In this document: piece after piece, positions 38,106 through 47,102 of the stretch | Layout: each line of letters begins with the position of its first letter | Numbering within the stretch: the stretch's first letter is position 1 | DNA from: Alkaliphilus transvaalensis ATCC 700919 | Lineage (GTDB): Bacteria; Bacillota; Clostridia; Peptostreptococcales; Natronincolaceae | Reading direction: 5' to 3' | Assembly: GCF_000621485.1 (NCBI RefSeq) | Contig: NZ_JHYF01000001.1 | Coordinates: 1 to 64,000, forward strand | DNA: 64,000 nucleotides | Translations under genes and position numbers: made by a program | Notes under the pieces: generated by a model | The model's input: only the letters and a program-made list of their open reading frames with translations | What the model was told of the DNA's origin: nothing | Database searches by the model: none

Positions 38106-39491
38106 TTGTCCACCTATTTATTATTACTTATTATTGCTTTGATCATCATTAATATCTTTGTTTATGAAACAATAAAAAACAACTATATTGCAGAACGGGA
38201 AGTAAGTTATATAGCCCAAGCCAATATTTTATCTAATAGAATAAGGCTGTCAATTAATGAAGAGGAAGAGGCCTTCGATCAACTTCTTTTAAGTCAAATG
38301 ATGGAGGAAGTAAGTCGCCTAATTGATGGTCGAATTCTTGTAGTTGATAGAGGGAATCAAGTAATGTACGACTCCCTACATGACTACAAAAATCAGTATG
38401 TGGATTTATTAGAGGTGGATAGAGCCCTTAAGGGAGAAAATATTGCTAATATCTATGAACTAAGCAAATATGGTAAAACAATGTATATAGGGGTACCGAT
38501 TACTTATTATGAGAAAATTTTAGGGTCGGTATTTTTATCTGTATCTCTTGAAGGGACTTATCACCGACTAAATAATATTAAAAATTTTCTTCTCATTATA
38601 TCCTTTATGACGCTGGTTTTAATTGCAACAATCAGTTTGCTTTTTTCAAATTTAATATCGGGGCCCATTAAACAATTAACTGAAGCAATGCAAAAGACGG
38701 CCCTTGGGAAGCTAAATGAGAAGGTAGAACTGGAAGGAAACGATGAAATAGGGCAATTAGGTAAAGCCTATAACTATATGAGTACAAAGTTAAGCCATAT
38801 CGAAAAACAAAGACAGGATTTTGTCGCTAACGTATCCCATGAGCTAAAAACCCCCTTAAGTTCAATGAAGTTACTTTCAGAGTCGATTCTAACTCAACCA
38901 GATACGCCGATTGAGGTCTATAGAGAATTTTTACAAGATATTGATAGTGAAATAGATCGATTAAATGAGATTATTGAAAGTTTATTAACTATGGTTGATA
39001 TGAATGAGGAAAAGCTACAATTAGACTTCGAACTAACCTATGTTAATTATCTAGTTGAAAAGGTAGTCCATAGTATCAAACCATTGGCTGATAAAAAGAA
39101 TATAAAAGTACTAGTTAATCAATGGGAAAAAATCCAGATCTATTTAGATAAAGGTAAAATATATCAAGCTTTAATGAATATCATCTATAACGCTGTAAAG
39201 TATACTGACGATGGTGGCAAGGTTGTAGTCAGTATATTGAAAGAAGGAAAATATGTAGTTATTAGAATCGACGATAATGGAATTGGTATACCTGAAGAAA
39301 GTTTACCCTATATCTTTGAGCGGTTTTATAGAGTAGATAGTGCTAGGTCAAGAAAGACAGGTGGTACAGGTTTAGGTTTATCAATATCCCATCAAATTAT
39401 TAGTCTACATCAAGGGTCTTTAGAGGTAGAAAGTAAGGTAAATGTAGGTACATCCTTCTCCATAAAGTTACCAATGCAATTGAATCCATAA
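38106..39491 (+). CDS. Sensor histidine kinase (PhoR/WalK-like)
   Basis: 461-residue membrane kinase: two membrane segments (near 2-16 and 161-181) around an extracytoplasmic sensor, a HAMP domain (ISGPIKQLTEAMQKTALGK), the HisKA box with phospho-His H245 (NVSHELKTPLSS), and a HATPase domain (NIIYNAVKYTDDGG, DDNGIGIP, GGTGLGLSI). The start is TTG 38106 after AGGTGGA. It should phosphorylate the preceding regulator; the signal is unknown. Confidence 0.92.
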   Translation: MSTYLLLLIIALIIINIFVYETIKNNYIAEREVSYIAQANILSNRIRLSINEEEEAFDQLLLSQMMEEVSRLIDGRILVVDRGNQVMYDSLHDYKNQYVDLLEVDRALKGENIANIYELSKYGKTMYIGVPITYYEKILGSVFLSVSLEGTYHRLNNIKNFLLIISFMTLVLIATISLLFSNLISGPIKQLTEAMQKTALGKLNEKVELEGNDEIGQLGKAYNYMSTKLSHIEKQRQDFVANVSHELKTPLSSMKLLSESILTQPDTPIEVYREFLQDIDSEIDRLNEIIESLLTMVDMNEEKLQLDFELTYVNYLVEKVVHSIKPLADKKNIKVLVNQWEKIQIYLDKGKIYQALMNIIYNAVKYTDDGGKVVVSILKEGKYVVIRIDDNGIGIPEESLPYIFERFYRVDSARSRKTGGTGLGLSISHQIISLHQGSLEVESKVNVGTSFSIKLPMQLNP

Positions 39492-39527
39492 CTGTAGTAT
39501 AATAATATCAATTTAAGGGGGTGCCAT

Positions 39528-40403
39528 ATGAGAAAGAATATTTGGCTAACACTTTTTCTGATTTTTCTTTTTGTTATATTAATGACCCGATGTGTTGGTA
39601 TCCAATATTTAGATGATGATATTGGAAAAGCTCCCTTGGAAATAGCCCCAAATCGTGAAAGGACAGTTGAATTGGTTAATATTTATTTTGCTAATGCTGA
39701 AAATGAATATTTAAGTAGAGAGCAACGGGCGGTTGAACGAACGGTAGAATCTAAGGAGGAAGCCCTTTTAAGGGAATTAATTAATGGACCCAGAAATAGA
39801 ACCCTTTCTCCTACCATACCTCCACAAACGAGGTTTTTCTCAGTTTTAACTGTTAATGGCACCAGTTATGTAAATTTTTCACGGGAGTTTGTAACTAATT
39901 TCAGAGGTGGAGAAATGGCAGAAACAACTACCATCTATTCGATCGTCAATACCCTAACAGAATTAGAAAATATTAAAGAGGTACAGATTTTAATAGAAGG
40001 AGAACGAATTGATAAATATCAGTCTAATTTATCCTTAAAGGAGCCCTATATCCGAAATGAAAGGATAATTAACAAACCATTCCCAACACCTATAGAAGTA
40101 TTACAAAGCTATCTTACCAATATAGCTGATGAGAATTATCGATGGGCATTCGATGAAATCTATCGTCCCCTTGAATACAATTTAGATTACTCAATATTCT
40201 ATCAGTATATACGATCTTATAAAGCTGATGTTGAGGCATTTACTATTGATTCATATATTATCACGAAAACAGAAGATGGGGGGATCATCTCTTTAGACTA
40301 TCATGAGAAATTAAAAAATGGAGATGTGGTAGAATACAAGGAAAAAGCATTTCAATATAAAAATGATTTAGGTGAATGGAAATTGGTCTTTGAGCCCTTT
40401 TAA
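39528..40403 (+). CDS. GerMN domain protein, probable membrane-anchored
   Basis: 291 residues with an N-terminal hydrophobic segment (LTLFLIFLFVILMTRCVG) and a GerMN domain (about 45-165, VELVNIYFANAENEYL to VQILIEGERI) like that of spore germination/cell-wall protein GerM. C-terminal part unrecognised. The Cys in TRCVG does not fit a standard lipobox well. It follows the two-component genes and may be their target or a sensor partner, as GerMN proteins often sit beside kinase genes. Confidence 0.8.
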   Translation: MRKNIWLTLFLIFLFVILMTRCVGIQYLDDDIGKAPLEIAPNRERTVELVNIYFANAENEYLSREQRAVERTVESKEEALLRELINGPRNRTLSPTIPPQTRFFSVLTVNGTSYVNFSREFVTNFRGGEMAETTTIYSIVNTLTELENIKEVQILIEGERIDKYQSNLSLKEPYIRNERIINKPFPTPIEVLQSYLTNIADENYRWAFDEIYRPLEYNLDYSIFYQYIRSYKADVEAFTIDSYIITKTEDGGIISLDYHEKLKNGDVVEYKEKAFQYKNDLGEWKLVFEPF

Positions 40404-40417
40404 GGAGGGTAAATAAA

Positions 40418-40486
40418 ATGAAACCACTTAGAGGGATAACCTTTGGTGGTTTTATGTTCATTAGACGCAAAGGAGGGTTAACATGA
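40418..40486 (+). CDS. Candidate 22-residue peptide coupled to the MerR gene
   Basis: A short ORF (ATG 40418, TGA 40484-40486) with a strong ribosome site TAAGGAGGG seven bases upstream. It encodes a basic, hydrophobic peptide (contains GITFGGFMFIRRKGG). Its stop overlaps the MerR start (ATGA), and its 3' codons contain the MerR ribosome site AAAGGAGGG. It may be a coupling leader ORF or a functional small protein; neither is proven. Confidence 0.45.
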   Translation: MKPLRGITFGGFMFIRRKGGLT

Positions 40487-41277
40487 AATATTCCATAGGA
40501 GAATTCTCAGATATGTTAGGGGTTACTGCCGATACCCTTAGGCTTTATGAAAAACATGGAATCATAAAACCAACTAAAAATAGTAAAAATTACCGATTTT
40601 TTAATGATTTAGATGCACGTAATCTCTTAATTAGTCGCTGGTATAGAAGTATTCAAATCCCCCTTCAAGATACTGCAGAACTTACAAAGGTTTCTTCTAT
40701 CAATGGTATTTTAGATAAAATGGAAGGTATACAAAAAAATTTAGCTGAAGTAGTTCGAAGAAAGACGCTGCTTTTAAATAAAATTACTGAAATTAACCAA
40801 GAGATAAAGGCTATAGAAGAATCAATCAATCGATGTAAAATAAAAGAAATTTCAGGGATCTATCGTTTAAAACAAACCGATAAAAATACCCTATTAAAAG
40901 ACCCTGCCTTAAGAAAAATTGTAACTAAATGGATGGATACCCTACCTTTTACATTTTATTGTTTTAGAATAGAAGAAGTAAATGATCTCTTTCGGTATAG
41001 CTGGGGGCTAGCTATTTTAGAAAATGAGGTATTAGACCATGGGATTGAAGTCAACGATAATGTTGAATACATACAGCCAAATACCTATCTTTCATCTGTT
41101 ATTTTCCTTTCTGAAAAGGAGAATATTACGAAGGAATCCTTAGATTTTATGCTGGATTACATAAAGGAACATCAGTATAGCATTACAGGAGATATTATAG
41201 GGAAGATTATACTTCCAGAAAAAACAGATGGGGAAAATCACTATTACATAGAAGTAAACATCCCAATTTCAGGCTAA
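40483..41277 (+). CDS. MerR-family transcriptional regulator
   Basis: 264 residues: N-terminal MerR winged HTH (YSIGEFSDMLGVTADTLRLYEKHGII), a coiled dimerisation helix (about 80-115), and a C-terminal effector domain like GyrI/BmrR ligand binders (TFYCFRIEEVN, YYIEVNIPIS). The effector is unknown. It sits upstream of a flavin reductase gene and could regulate it. Relative to most MerR proteins the helix-loop to the effector domain lacks cysteines, arguing against metal sensing. Confidence 0.87.
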   Translation: MKYSIGEFSDMLGVTADTLRLYEKHGIIKPTKNSKNYRFFNDLDARNLLISRWYRSIQIPLQDTAELTKVSSINGILDKMEGIQKNLAEVVRRKTLLLNKITEINQEIKAIEESINRCKIKEISGIYRLKQTDKNTLLKDPALRKIVTKWMDTLPFTFYCFRIEEVNDLFRYSWGLAILENEVLDHGIEVNDNVEYIQPNTYLSSVIFLSEKENITKESLDFMLDYIKEHQYSITGDIIGKIILPEKTDGENHYYIEVNIPISG

Positions 41278-41418
41278 ACTCATTTTTTTTAGTTCGTTTT
41301 TTAACAAACTTATTGACCTTGGAGTAGGACCAAGGTTTAAACTATTTCTATAGTCCAGCTTATCCTAGAATAAAGGTAGGTTAGGAGCTATTCAATAATA
41401 GAAATAGGAGGAACAAGA

Positions 41419-43344
41419 ATGAGCAAGAAAAGAACGATCAACAGGATGTTTATTTATTCAATTTGTATGTTGATGTTAATATCCCTGTTAAGTGGATGTA
41501 CTCAAGAATTAACAACCCCCTCTATAGGAGGATATACAGAAGGGGTCTATCAGGTTGAAGGAAAGGGTTTTGGTGGACCAATACTTGTCGAAGTTACCTT
41601 TAGTGAAACAGAAATAACCGATATAGAAATTATCAGTCATTCAGAAACCGCAGGTCTAGGTGATGCTGCCTTTGACAGAATTAAAGGACAGGTATTAGCG
41701 GGGCAAACCCTTGCCGTTGATGTTGTTTCGGGGGCAACGGCTTCAAGTAAAGGATTATTAGAGACCCTTGAAGATGCTGTTAATAAAGCTGGCGGAGATG
41801 TTGAAGCATTAAAAGCCAATACCTTTAAAAGACCTGGAGAGGGTGTTGTAGAAAAATTAGAAACCGACGTTGTTGTAATAGGAGCAGGGGCTTCGGGAGT
41901 ATCAGCTGCTATTGCAGCTGCAGATGAAGGGGCAAAGGTGATTATTCTTGAAAAAACTGCTGTAATTGGTGGGGCAAGTAACCTATCATGGGCAGGAAAA
42001 TTCTATAACTCCTCTGTAGCTGTTGAAAATGGACTGGTAATAGATCAAGAAAAGGAAATTAGTGACTGGATAGAAGATAACCATTGGAGAGTGGATGCTT
42101 CTGTCATTAGGAAGTATGTAACTGAGTCAGGAAAAGTTTATGATTGGTTAAAGGACAAAGGTTATGTTACTCAATTCCTTAATTTCTCTGGAGAACAAAT
42201 GCATGCTTTACCAGCTTATGATACTAGAGAAGCTACCTTAAGGGAGATGTTGGCAGATTCCGTAGAAAAACAGGGTGGAAAAGTCATAACAGAAACAACA
42301 GCTCAACAATTAATAACAAATTCCGATGGCGAAGTAATCGGAGTAGTTGCAGAAAAGGCCGATGGAACTAGGTTAGAAATAACGGCTAAAAGTGTTGTTA
42401 TGGCAACAGGAGGATATGCAGCTAATGCAGAGATGGTAAAAGAGTACTTTGGTTTTGAAGGTGTTAATGGTGGTTTGGGACAAAATGTTGGAGAAGGAAT
42501 TAAAATGGCTTGGGAAGCAGGGGCAAGGGTTCCTGATAATATTGGAGGACAAATGCTTCATCAAACCTTAGCAAGGGCGACAACAAAATTAAAAACTCAA
42601 TATGATTCCTTTGAAGCAAGTTATCCCCTAATGCTAACTTATCTTCCAAATTTTATTAATGTTGGTACATCTGGGGCTAGATTTAGGGATGAAGCCGCCA
42701 CATTAAAAGCAGTAGCGGCAGCCAATACCAGTGCTTTTCATGGTTCTCACCATTATGTAATTATTTCTCAGACTCAACTTAACACCCTAATGGCAGAAGG
42801 AATGGCAGGAGTAAAAGCACCAAGCCTTCCAGGAATGCCACCAGAATTCTATGCAGATTTTAGAGAAAAATTTACTTTAGAGAATCCTTGGATTAATGCT
42901 GATGAAGTATTTGATTCCATGGTGGAAAATGGTCATGGATTTAAGGGAAATACCCTTGAAGAATTAGCCATTGCTGCAGGAATGGATGTAGCTGTTTTTG
43001 TTGATACAGTTAGAAACTATGAAGAAGCAACTTCAACAGGTGTTGATATGGAGTTCGGTAAATCTCCTGATTACTTATTGCCACTAGGAGAAGGGCCCTA
43101 TTATGCTATTATTGCAGAAGTAAATAATTTAGGCTCAATTGGAGGAATTATTGTAAATCGTAATTTCCAAGTGTTAAATGATGAGCGTGTGCCAATTAAG
43201 GGGTTATATGCTGTTGGAGTAGAGGCAGCTGGGGTTCTTTATAACGACACTTATGTAGGAAATGGAGTTGGAATAGGATACGCCTTTACTTCAGGTCGCC
43301 TTGGTGGAGAGTATGCCGCTATTAGCGCCTTGAAAAAAGAATAA
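41419..43344 (+). CDS. Extracytoplasmic FMN/FAD-dependent reductase (fumarate/urocanate reductase-like lipoprotein)
   Basis: 641-residue flavoprotein. Lipoprotein signal peptide with lipobox LLSGC, an FMN-binding domain (about 35-125) with SGATASS, where ApbE would attach FMN to Thr, then a flavocytochrome-c-type FAD domain starting at DVVVIGAGASGVSAA and ending with VGVEAAGVLYNDTYVGNGVG. Such proteins reduce fumarate, urocanate or other enoates outside the membrane, taking electrons through FMN. No haem motif (CxxCH) is present. The substrate cannot be told from sequence. Confidence 0.88.
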   Translation: MSKKRTINRMFIYSICMLMLISLLSGCTQELTTPSIGGYTEGVYQVEGKGFGGPILVEVTFSETEITDIEIISHSETAGLGDAAFDRIKGQVLAGQTLAVDVVSGATASSKGLLETLEDAVNKAGGDVEALKANTFKRPGEGVVEKLETDVVVIGAGASGVSAAIAAADEGAKVIILEKTAVIGGASNLSWAGKFYNSSVAVENGLVIDQEKEISDWIEDNHWRVDASVIRKYVTESGKVYDWLKDKGYVTQFLNFSGEQMHALPAYDTREATLREMLADSVEKQGGKVITETTAQQLITNSDGEVIGVVAEKADGTRLEITAKSVVMATGGYAANAEMVKEYFGFEGVNGGLGQNVGEGIKMAWEAGARVPDNIGGQMLHQTLARATTKLKTQYDSFEASYPLMLTYLPNFINVGTSGARFRDEAATLKAVAAANTSAFHGSHHYVIISQTQLNTLMAEGMAGVKAPSLPGMPPEFYADFREKFTLENPWINADEVFDSMVENGHGFKGNTLEELAIAAGMDVAVFVDTVRNYEEATSTGVDMEFGKSPDYLLPLGEGPYYAIIAEVNNLGSIGGIIVNRNFQVLNDERVPIKGLYAVGVEAAGVLYNDTYVGNGVGIGYAFTSGRLGGEYAAISALKKE

Positions 43345-43356
43345 ATAAGCAAGAAG

Positions 43357-43386
43357 AAAAGACTGGAAAGAACCAGTCTTTTTTTC
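43357..43386 (+). terminator. Terminator of the flavin reductase gene
   Basis: AAAAGACTGG pairs with CCAGTCTTTT, with a run of seven T. Confidence 0.88.
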
Positions 43387-43468
43387 ATATCTGTAATTAA
43401 TTTACAAAAAACAGTTTATAGGGTAAGATAGAGTTAGCTTTAGTGATTACTATATAAAGGAGAAAAAA

Positions 43469-44392
43469 ATGAAAAGAGAAAATAAAAAGTTTATTAACTG
43501 TATAACTCTACTATCTATACTTTTATTAATGGTTGGATGTAGTGGAGATTCTTTGAAGGATCAGGATACTAAAGATAAAAAAGAGGAGATAGTGGTTGAA
43601 GCACCAAAGGCTGAAATAGACCAAGAAGAGAACTTTATCATAGAGGATGGAGCTCATATAGAGACAAGAATATTACCTCCATTAAATTTTGTGAGGGTAG
43701 CTGTAGAGGAGGGTTCCTTTGGTGCTTATTTACGGGGGCTACCTTTAAAGCCCCATGGTTCGCCAGTATTATACTACAATGGCGTTGAGAAAACAAAAAG
43801 CAATGTTTATATGGCAGTTATTGATATGGAGATCGGAGACCGTGACCTACAGCAATGTGCAGATGCAATTATCCGTCTTAGGGGAGAGTATTTGTATGAA
43901 ATAGGGGATTACCATCGAATTCATTTTAATTTTACCAATGGCTTTAGAGTAGATTATAGTAAATGGATGGAGGGTTATCGGATTGTTGTGGAGGGAAACC
44001 GAAGCTACTGGCAAAAAAGAACAGAAGCTTCTAACACCTATCAAGATTTTAGAAGATATATGGATATTATTTTTGCCTATGCTGGTACAATTTCATTGGA
44101 AGCAGAGTTAGAGACAGTAGATTTCAATGAAATGGAAATAGGAGATATTTTGATACAAGGAGGAAGCCCTGGCCATGCAGTTATTGTTGTAGATATGGCG
44201 ATTAATGAAGGAACAGGAGAAAGACTATTTTTATTGGCCCAGAGTTATATGCCAGCCCAAGAAACTCAGATTTTAGTTAATCCTATAGATGAAAGGTTGA
44301 GTCCATGGTACTCCCTAGATCAATCTGGTGATAAGATTGTTACCCCCGAATGGACTTTTAAGAGGGAAGACTTGAAAAGATTCCCAGAGTAA
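43469..44392 (+). CDS. DUF4846 family lipoprotein
   Basis: 307 residues with a lipoprotein signal (LLLMVGCSG) and an acidic/Lys linker followed by a domain matching what I recall of DUF4846: GSFGAYLRGLPL, CADAIIRLRGEYLY, RIHFNFTNGFRVDYSKW, GDILIQGGSPGHAVIVVDMA and LAQSYMPAQE. The GHAVIVVD segment recalls an NlpC/P60- or CHAP-like His environment, but the catalytic set is unclear. Function unknown. Stands alone. Confidence 0.82.
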   Translation: MKRENKKFINCITLLSILLLMVGCSGDSLKDQDTKDKKEEIVVEAPKAEIDQEENFIIEDGAHIETRILPPLNFVRVAVEEGSFGAYLRGLPLKPHGSPVLYYNGVEKTKSNVYMAVIDMEIGDRDLQQCADAIIRLRGEYLYEIGDYHRIHFNFTNGFRVDYSKWMEGYRIVVEGNRSYWQKRTEASNTYQDFRRYMDIIFAYAGTISLEAELETVDFNEMEIGDILIQGGSPGHAVIVVDMAINEGTGERLFLLAQSYMPAQETQILVNPIDERLSPWYSLDQSGDKIVTPEWTFKREDLKRFPE

Positions 44393-44543
44393 ATAAAGGG
44401 AAAAAGAAAGGAAGTTAAATTATTTAATTGTGGAGACTTTATAGATAATTTATATAAATGCAAAACGAAAACCCACATAATAAACATATAAAATCATAGT
44501 TATGGGAGTATGAAATTCATTAAATAAGTAAGGAGGAAAAGAA

Positions 44544-45797
44544 ATGACAGAAATTAATGGAGAATTGGCGAAACCTGTTTCGACCAAAGAGAGAATTAAA
44601 GAATTAGATATTGTTAGGGGATTTGCCCTTTTTGGTGTGCTATTAGTTAATATGGTGATGTTTAATTCAACACTGTATGCTACAGCCTATGGAAAGATCG
44701 CTTCCTATCTGCCCCTTTCAAATCCATTAGAATTAGATTTATTGTCTAATAGAATTGCAGCAATGTTAATCCAAGTTTTTGCTGAAGGAAAGTTCTACAC
44801 CATTTTTTCATTTTTGTTTGGTTTAGGTTTTTACATATTTATTGAAAGGGCTGAGGCGAAAACGAATTCACCCAAGAAGCTTTTTTTACGTCGTTCTATT
44901 ATTTTATTTTTGTTTGGGGTTCTTCATTTCGTTTTTGTATGGTATGGTGATATTTTACACACCTATGGACTAGTAGCCTTTATATTAATTCTTTTTAAAA
45001 ATAGTAAAGTAAAGACTGTTAGAAATTGGATCATTATACTATTGACCTTTTCATTATTAATGATTGCCGGTTTTGTAATCTTAAATGACTTCATTGAATT
45101 ATCAAACTCTGGGATATTTCAAGAAACTAATCTTAGTATGCAGCTAATGGCAGAAGAATCTATCGAAATTTATACTAATGGGTCCTATGGAGAAATTGTA
45201 GGCTATAGAGTAACTAAGGAATTACCGATAATACTTGCTAACTTAATTGGGATCGCTCCTAAAATTCTAGGGATGTTTTTAATCGGTTTATATGTGGGTA
45301 AGAGAAAAATACATGCTAGTTTACAAGAACATAAGGCCATTATAGGTAAAAGTTGGAAGATTACCGGGGTAGTAGGATGGCTTTCCACTATAGCCTATGT
45401 CCTTATTCAGCTCAATATCATTAAACTGAATCCTGTGGTAAATAATGGGGTGATACACTTATTTAAAGAGATGGCCACCATTTTCTTATCTTTATTTTAC
45501 ATGACTAGCCTTGTGCTATTATATCAAAAAGTTAACTTTAGAAAATACCTTCAGCCTTTAAGTTATATGGGGCAGATGGCTTTAACAAATTATCTTATTC
45601 AATGTATTCTATGTTCTTTAATTTTCTATGGTTATGGAATAGGTCTTGCTCAGAGGATTAGCATAACATCAATTATTTTACTGACACTATCTATCTACTT
45701 TGGGCAAATGTTATTCAGTAAAGCCTGGTTAAAGAAATTTCAATATGGTCCCTTTGAATGGCTATGGCGGTATTTGACTTATAAGGGTTCGATATAA
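44544..45797 (+). CDS. DUF418 (YeiB-like) membrane protein
   Basis: 417-residue polytopic membrane protein with about ten hydrophobic segments. Typical features: start of domain RIKELDIVRGFALFGVLLVNM, the FYTIFSFLFGLGF motif, FGVLHFVFVWYGDILHTYGL, and the C-terminal DUF418 part (YMGQMALTNYLIQC, FQYGPFEWLWRYLTY). Related to acyltransferase-like membrane proteins; substrate unknown. AAGGAGG ribosome site. Confidence 0.92.
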   Translation: MTEINGELAKPVSTKERIKELDIVRGFALFGVLLVNMVMFNSTLYATAYGKIASYLPLSNPLELDLLSNRIAAMLIQVFAEGKFYTIFSFLFGLGFYIFIERAEAKTNSPKKLFLRRSIILFLFGVLHFVFVWYGDILHTYGLVAFILILFKNSKVKTVRNWIIILLTFSLLMIAGFVILNDFIELSNSGIFQETNLSMQLMAEESIEIYTNGSYGEIVGYRVTKELPIILANLIGIAPKILGMFLIGLYVGKRKIHASLQEHKAIIGKSWKITGVVGWLSTIAYVLIQLNIIKLNPVVNNGVIHLFKEMATIFLSLFYMTSLVLLYQKVNFRKYLQPLSYMGQMALTNYLIQCILCSLIFYGYGIGLAQRISITSIILLTLSIYFGQMLFSKAWLKKFQYGPFEWLWRYLTYKGSI

Positions 45798-45891
45798 TTT
45801 AATTATGAAGAAACTGCATCTTCAAATGAAAATAAATTGGATATAGATAATGTAATTTTATATAAAATAACGAGGTTTTAGGAGGAATAAT

Positions 45892-46299
45892 ATGATCAAT
45901 GGAATAAACCATATTACATTTGCTGTCAAAGATCTAAATAAGTCAATACATTTTTATGTAGACTTATTAAAACTGAAGCTGGTTGCCCAATGGGATAAAG
46001 GCGCATATCTATTGGCTGGAAACATTTGGATTGCCCTTAATCTTGATGAGAAGGCCAGAAAGGAACCTAATCAAGATTATACCCACGTTGCTTTTAATGT
46101 GCTTTCAACTGATTTTCAACAGTTGAAGAATGAACTTGAAATTGCTGGGGTTAAGACCTTTAAGGAAAATACTTCTGAGGGAGATTCCTTCTATTTTTTA
46201 GACCCCGATGGCCATAAATTAGAATTGCACTATAATACGATTGAGGATCGGCTAAAGTGGGCAAAGGAAAATGATTGGAATACTTTTGAAATTAAATAG
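45892..46299 (+). CDS. fosA: FosA-type glyoxalase-fold fosfomycin thiol transferase
   Basis: 135-residue VOC protein. Metal ligands H7, H65 (DYTHVAF) and E111 (DGHKLELH) match FosA enzymes, as do T9, K91 and R120 near the active site, and the segments WDKGAYLLAG and SEGDSFYFLDPDGHKLELH. FosA adds a thiol (glutathione) to fosfomycin; FosB uses bacillithiol. This Firmicutes protein is closer in motif to FosA, so the thiol donor is uncertain. Resistance is inferred from family only. Confidence 0.83.
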   Translation: MINGINHITFAVKDLNKSIHFYVDLLKLKLVAQWDKGAYLLAGNIWIALNLDEKARKEPNQDYTHVAFNVLSTDFQQLKNELEIAGVKTFKENTSEGDSFYFLDPDGHKLELHYNTIEDRLKWAKENDWNTFEIK

Positions 46300-46347
46300 A
46301 AAATGAAATGGCAAATGACAAGAAGTGAACAGAAAGAGGAGAATCAA

Positions 46348-46794
46348 ATGGGTAGAAAATTATCAAATAAATGGATTGGTATTTTAACAGTAATAGCTTT
46401 TATATTTGCTGCCTTTGGTTATACCTATATTGAAATGAGGGTGATGGAGCCCTATGTTGTAGCCAATAGTATCATCAGTGATGCAAGGGAGAATGGTGAC
46501 CCCACTAGGATATTAGATGAGGATGAGTGGAATCGCCTAGAGAAAGACTCAAAATACAGCTTAAGGCGGGAAACAATAAGTTGGGATGAACTTCAGACTT
46601 TTATACAGAGAAGTGAAGTTAAGGGATCTTCTACTGGAGGCCCTTCATTACTAGATTGGCTGCTGGTTTTTAACCAAAGGGAAAAAGTAGTAGAGTTATA
46701 TACCTATGACGAAAGTGGCCATGAAAATGGACGCATTTCCCTTTTAATGGTGAAGCGTAATAGAGAATGGAAGTTAGGTGGAAAATTAAATTAG
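46348..46794 (+). CDS. Hypothetical single-pass membrane protein
   Basis: 148 residues: one N-terminal membrane segment (WIGILTVIAFIFAAFGYTYI), then an acidic extracytoplasmic or cytoplasmic domain without recognised motifs. ATG 46348 has AAGAGGAG upstream; an in-frame ATG at 46303 has none. It sits between fosA and the OadB-like small protein. Confidence 0.65.
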   Translation: MGRKLSNKWIGILTVIAFIFAAFGYTYIEMRVMEPYVVANSIISDARENGDPTRILDEDEWNRLEKDSKYSLRRETISWDELQTFIQRSEVKGSSTGGPSLLDWLLVFNQREKVVELYTYDESGHENGRISLLMVKRNREWKLGGKLN

Positions 46795-46818
46795 TCTATT
46801 TTTAAGGGGGAATAGTGA

Positions 46819-47088
46819 TTGAATAAGGAACTTATGAAAAAGATAGTGCTGTCCCTTACGGTAATTACTTCAATTATTACAGTTATGAATGTTTTTCTAC
46901 CAAGGTTATTTTTCAATATCCTTTTAGGGAAAAAAGAAGCATCTTCTATCGGAATTATAGGGGGAGCAGATGGTCCAACAGCAATTTTTTTAGCAGGAAA
47001 GACTTCTTTTAACTTCATGGCGTATATTGTAGCCTTTATTGCTATAGGGGGAATCATCTACTTAATTATGACTAGAAAAGAAATTTAG
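46819..47088 (+). CDS. Mini-protein with the decarboxylase-beta (OadB/GcdB) core motif
   Basis: 89 residues with two membrane segments and between them GIIGGADGPTAIFLAGK, the conserved ion-binding motif of the beta subunit of Na+-translocating decarboxylases. Full beta subunits have about 370-430 residues and many segments; only the motif region is present. It has its own TTG start with AAGGGGG eight bases upstream and a stop in frame, so it is not just a decayed end. The function of such short proteins is unknown. Confidence 0.75.
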   Translation: MNKELMKKIVLSLTVITSIITVMNVFLPRLFFNILLGKKEASSIGIIGGADGPTAIFLAGKTSFNFMAYIVAFIAIGGIIYLIMTRKEI

Positions 47089-47102
47089 AAGGAGGGGAAT
47101 AT

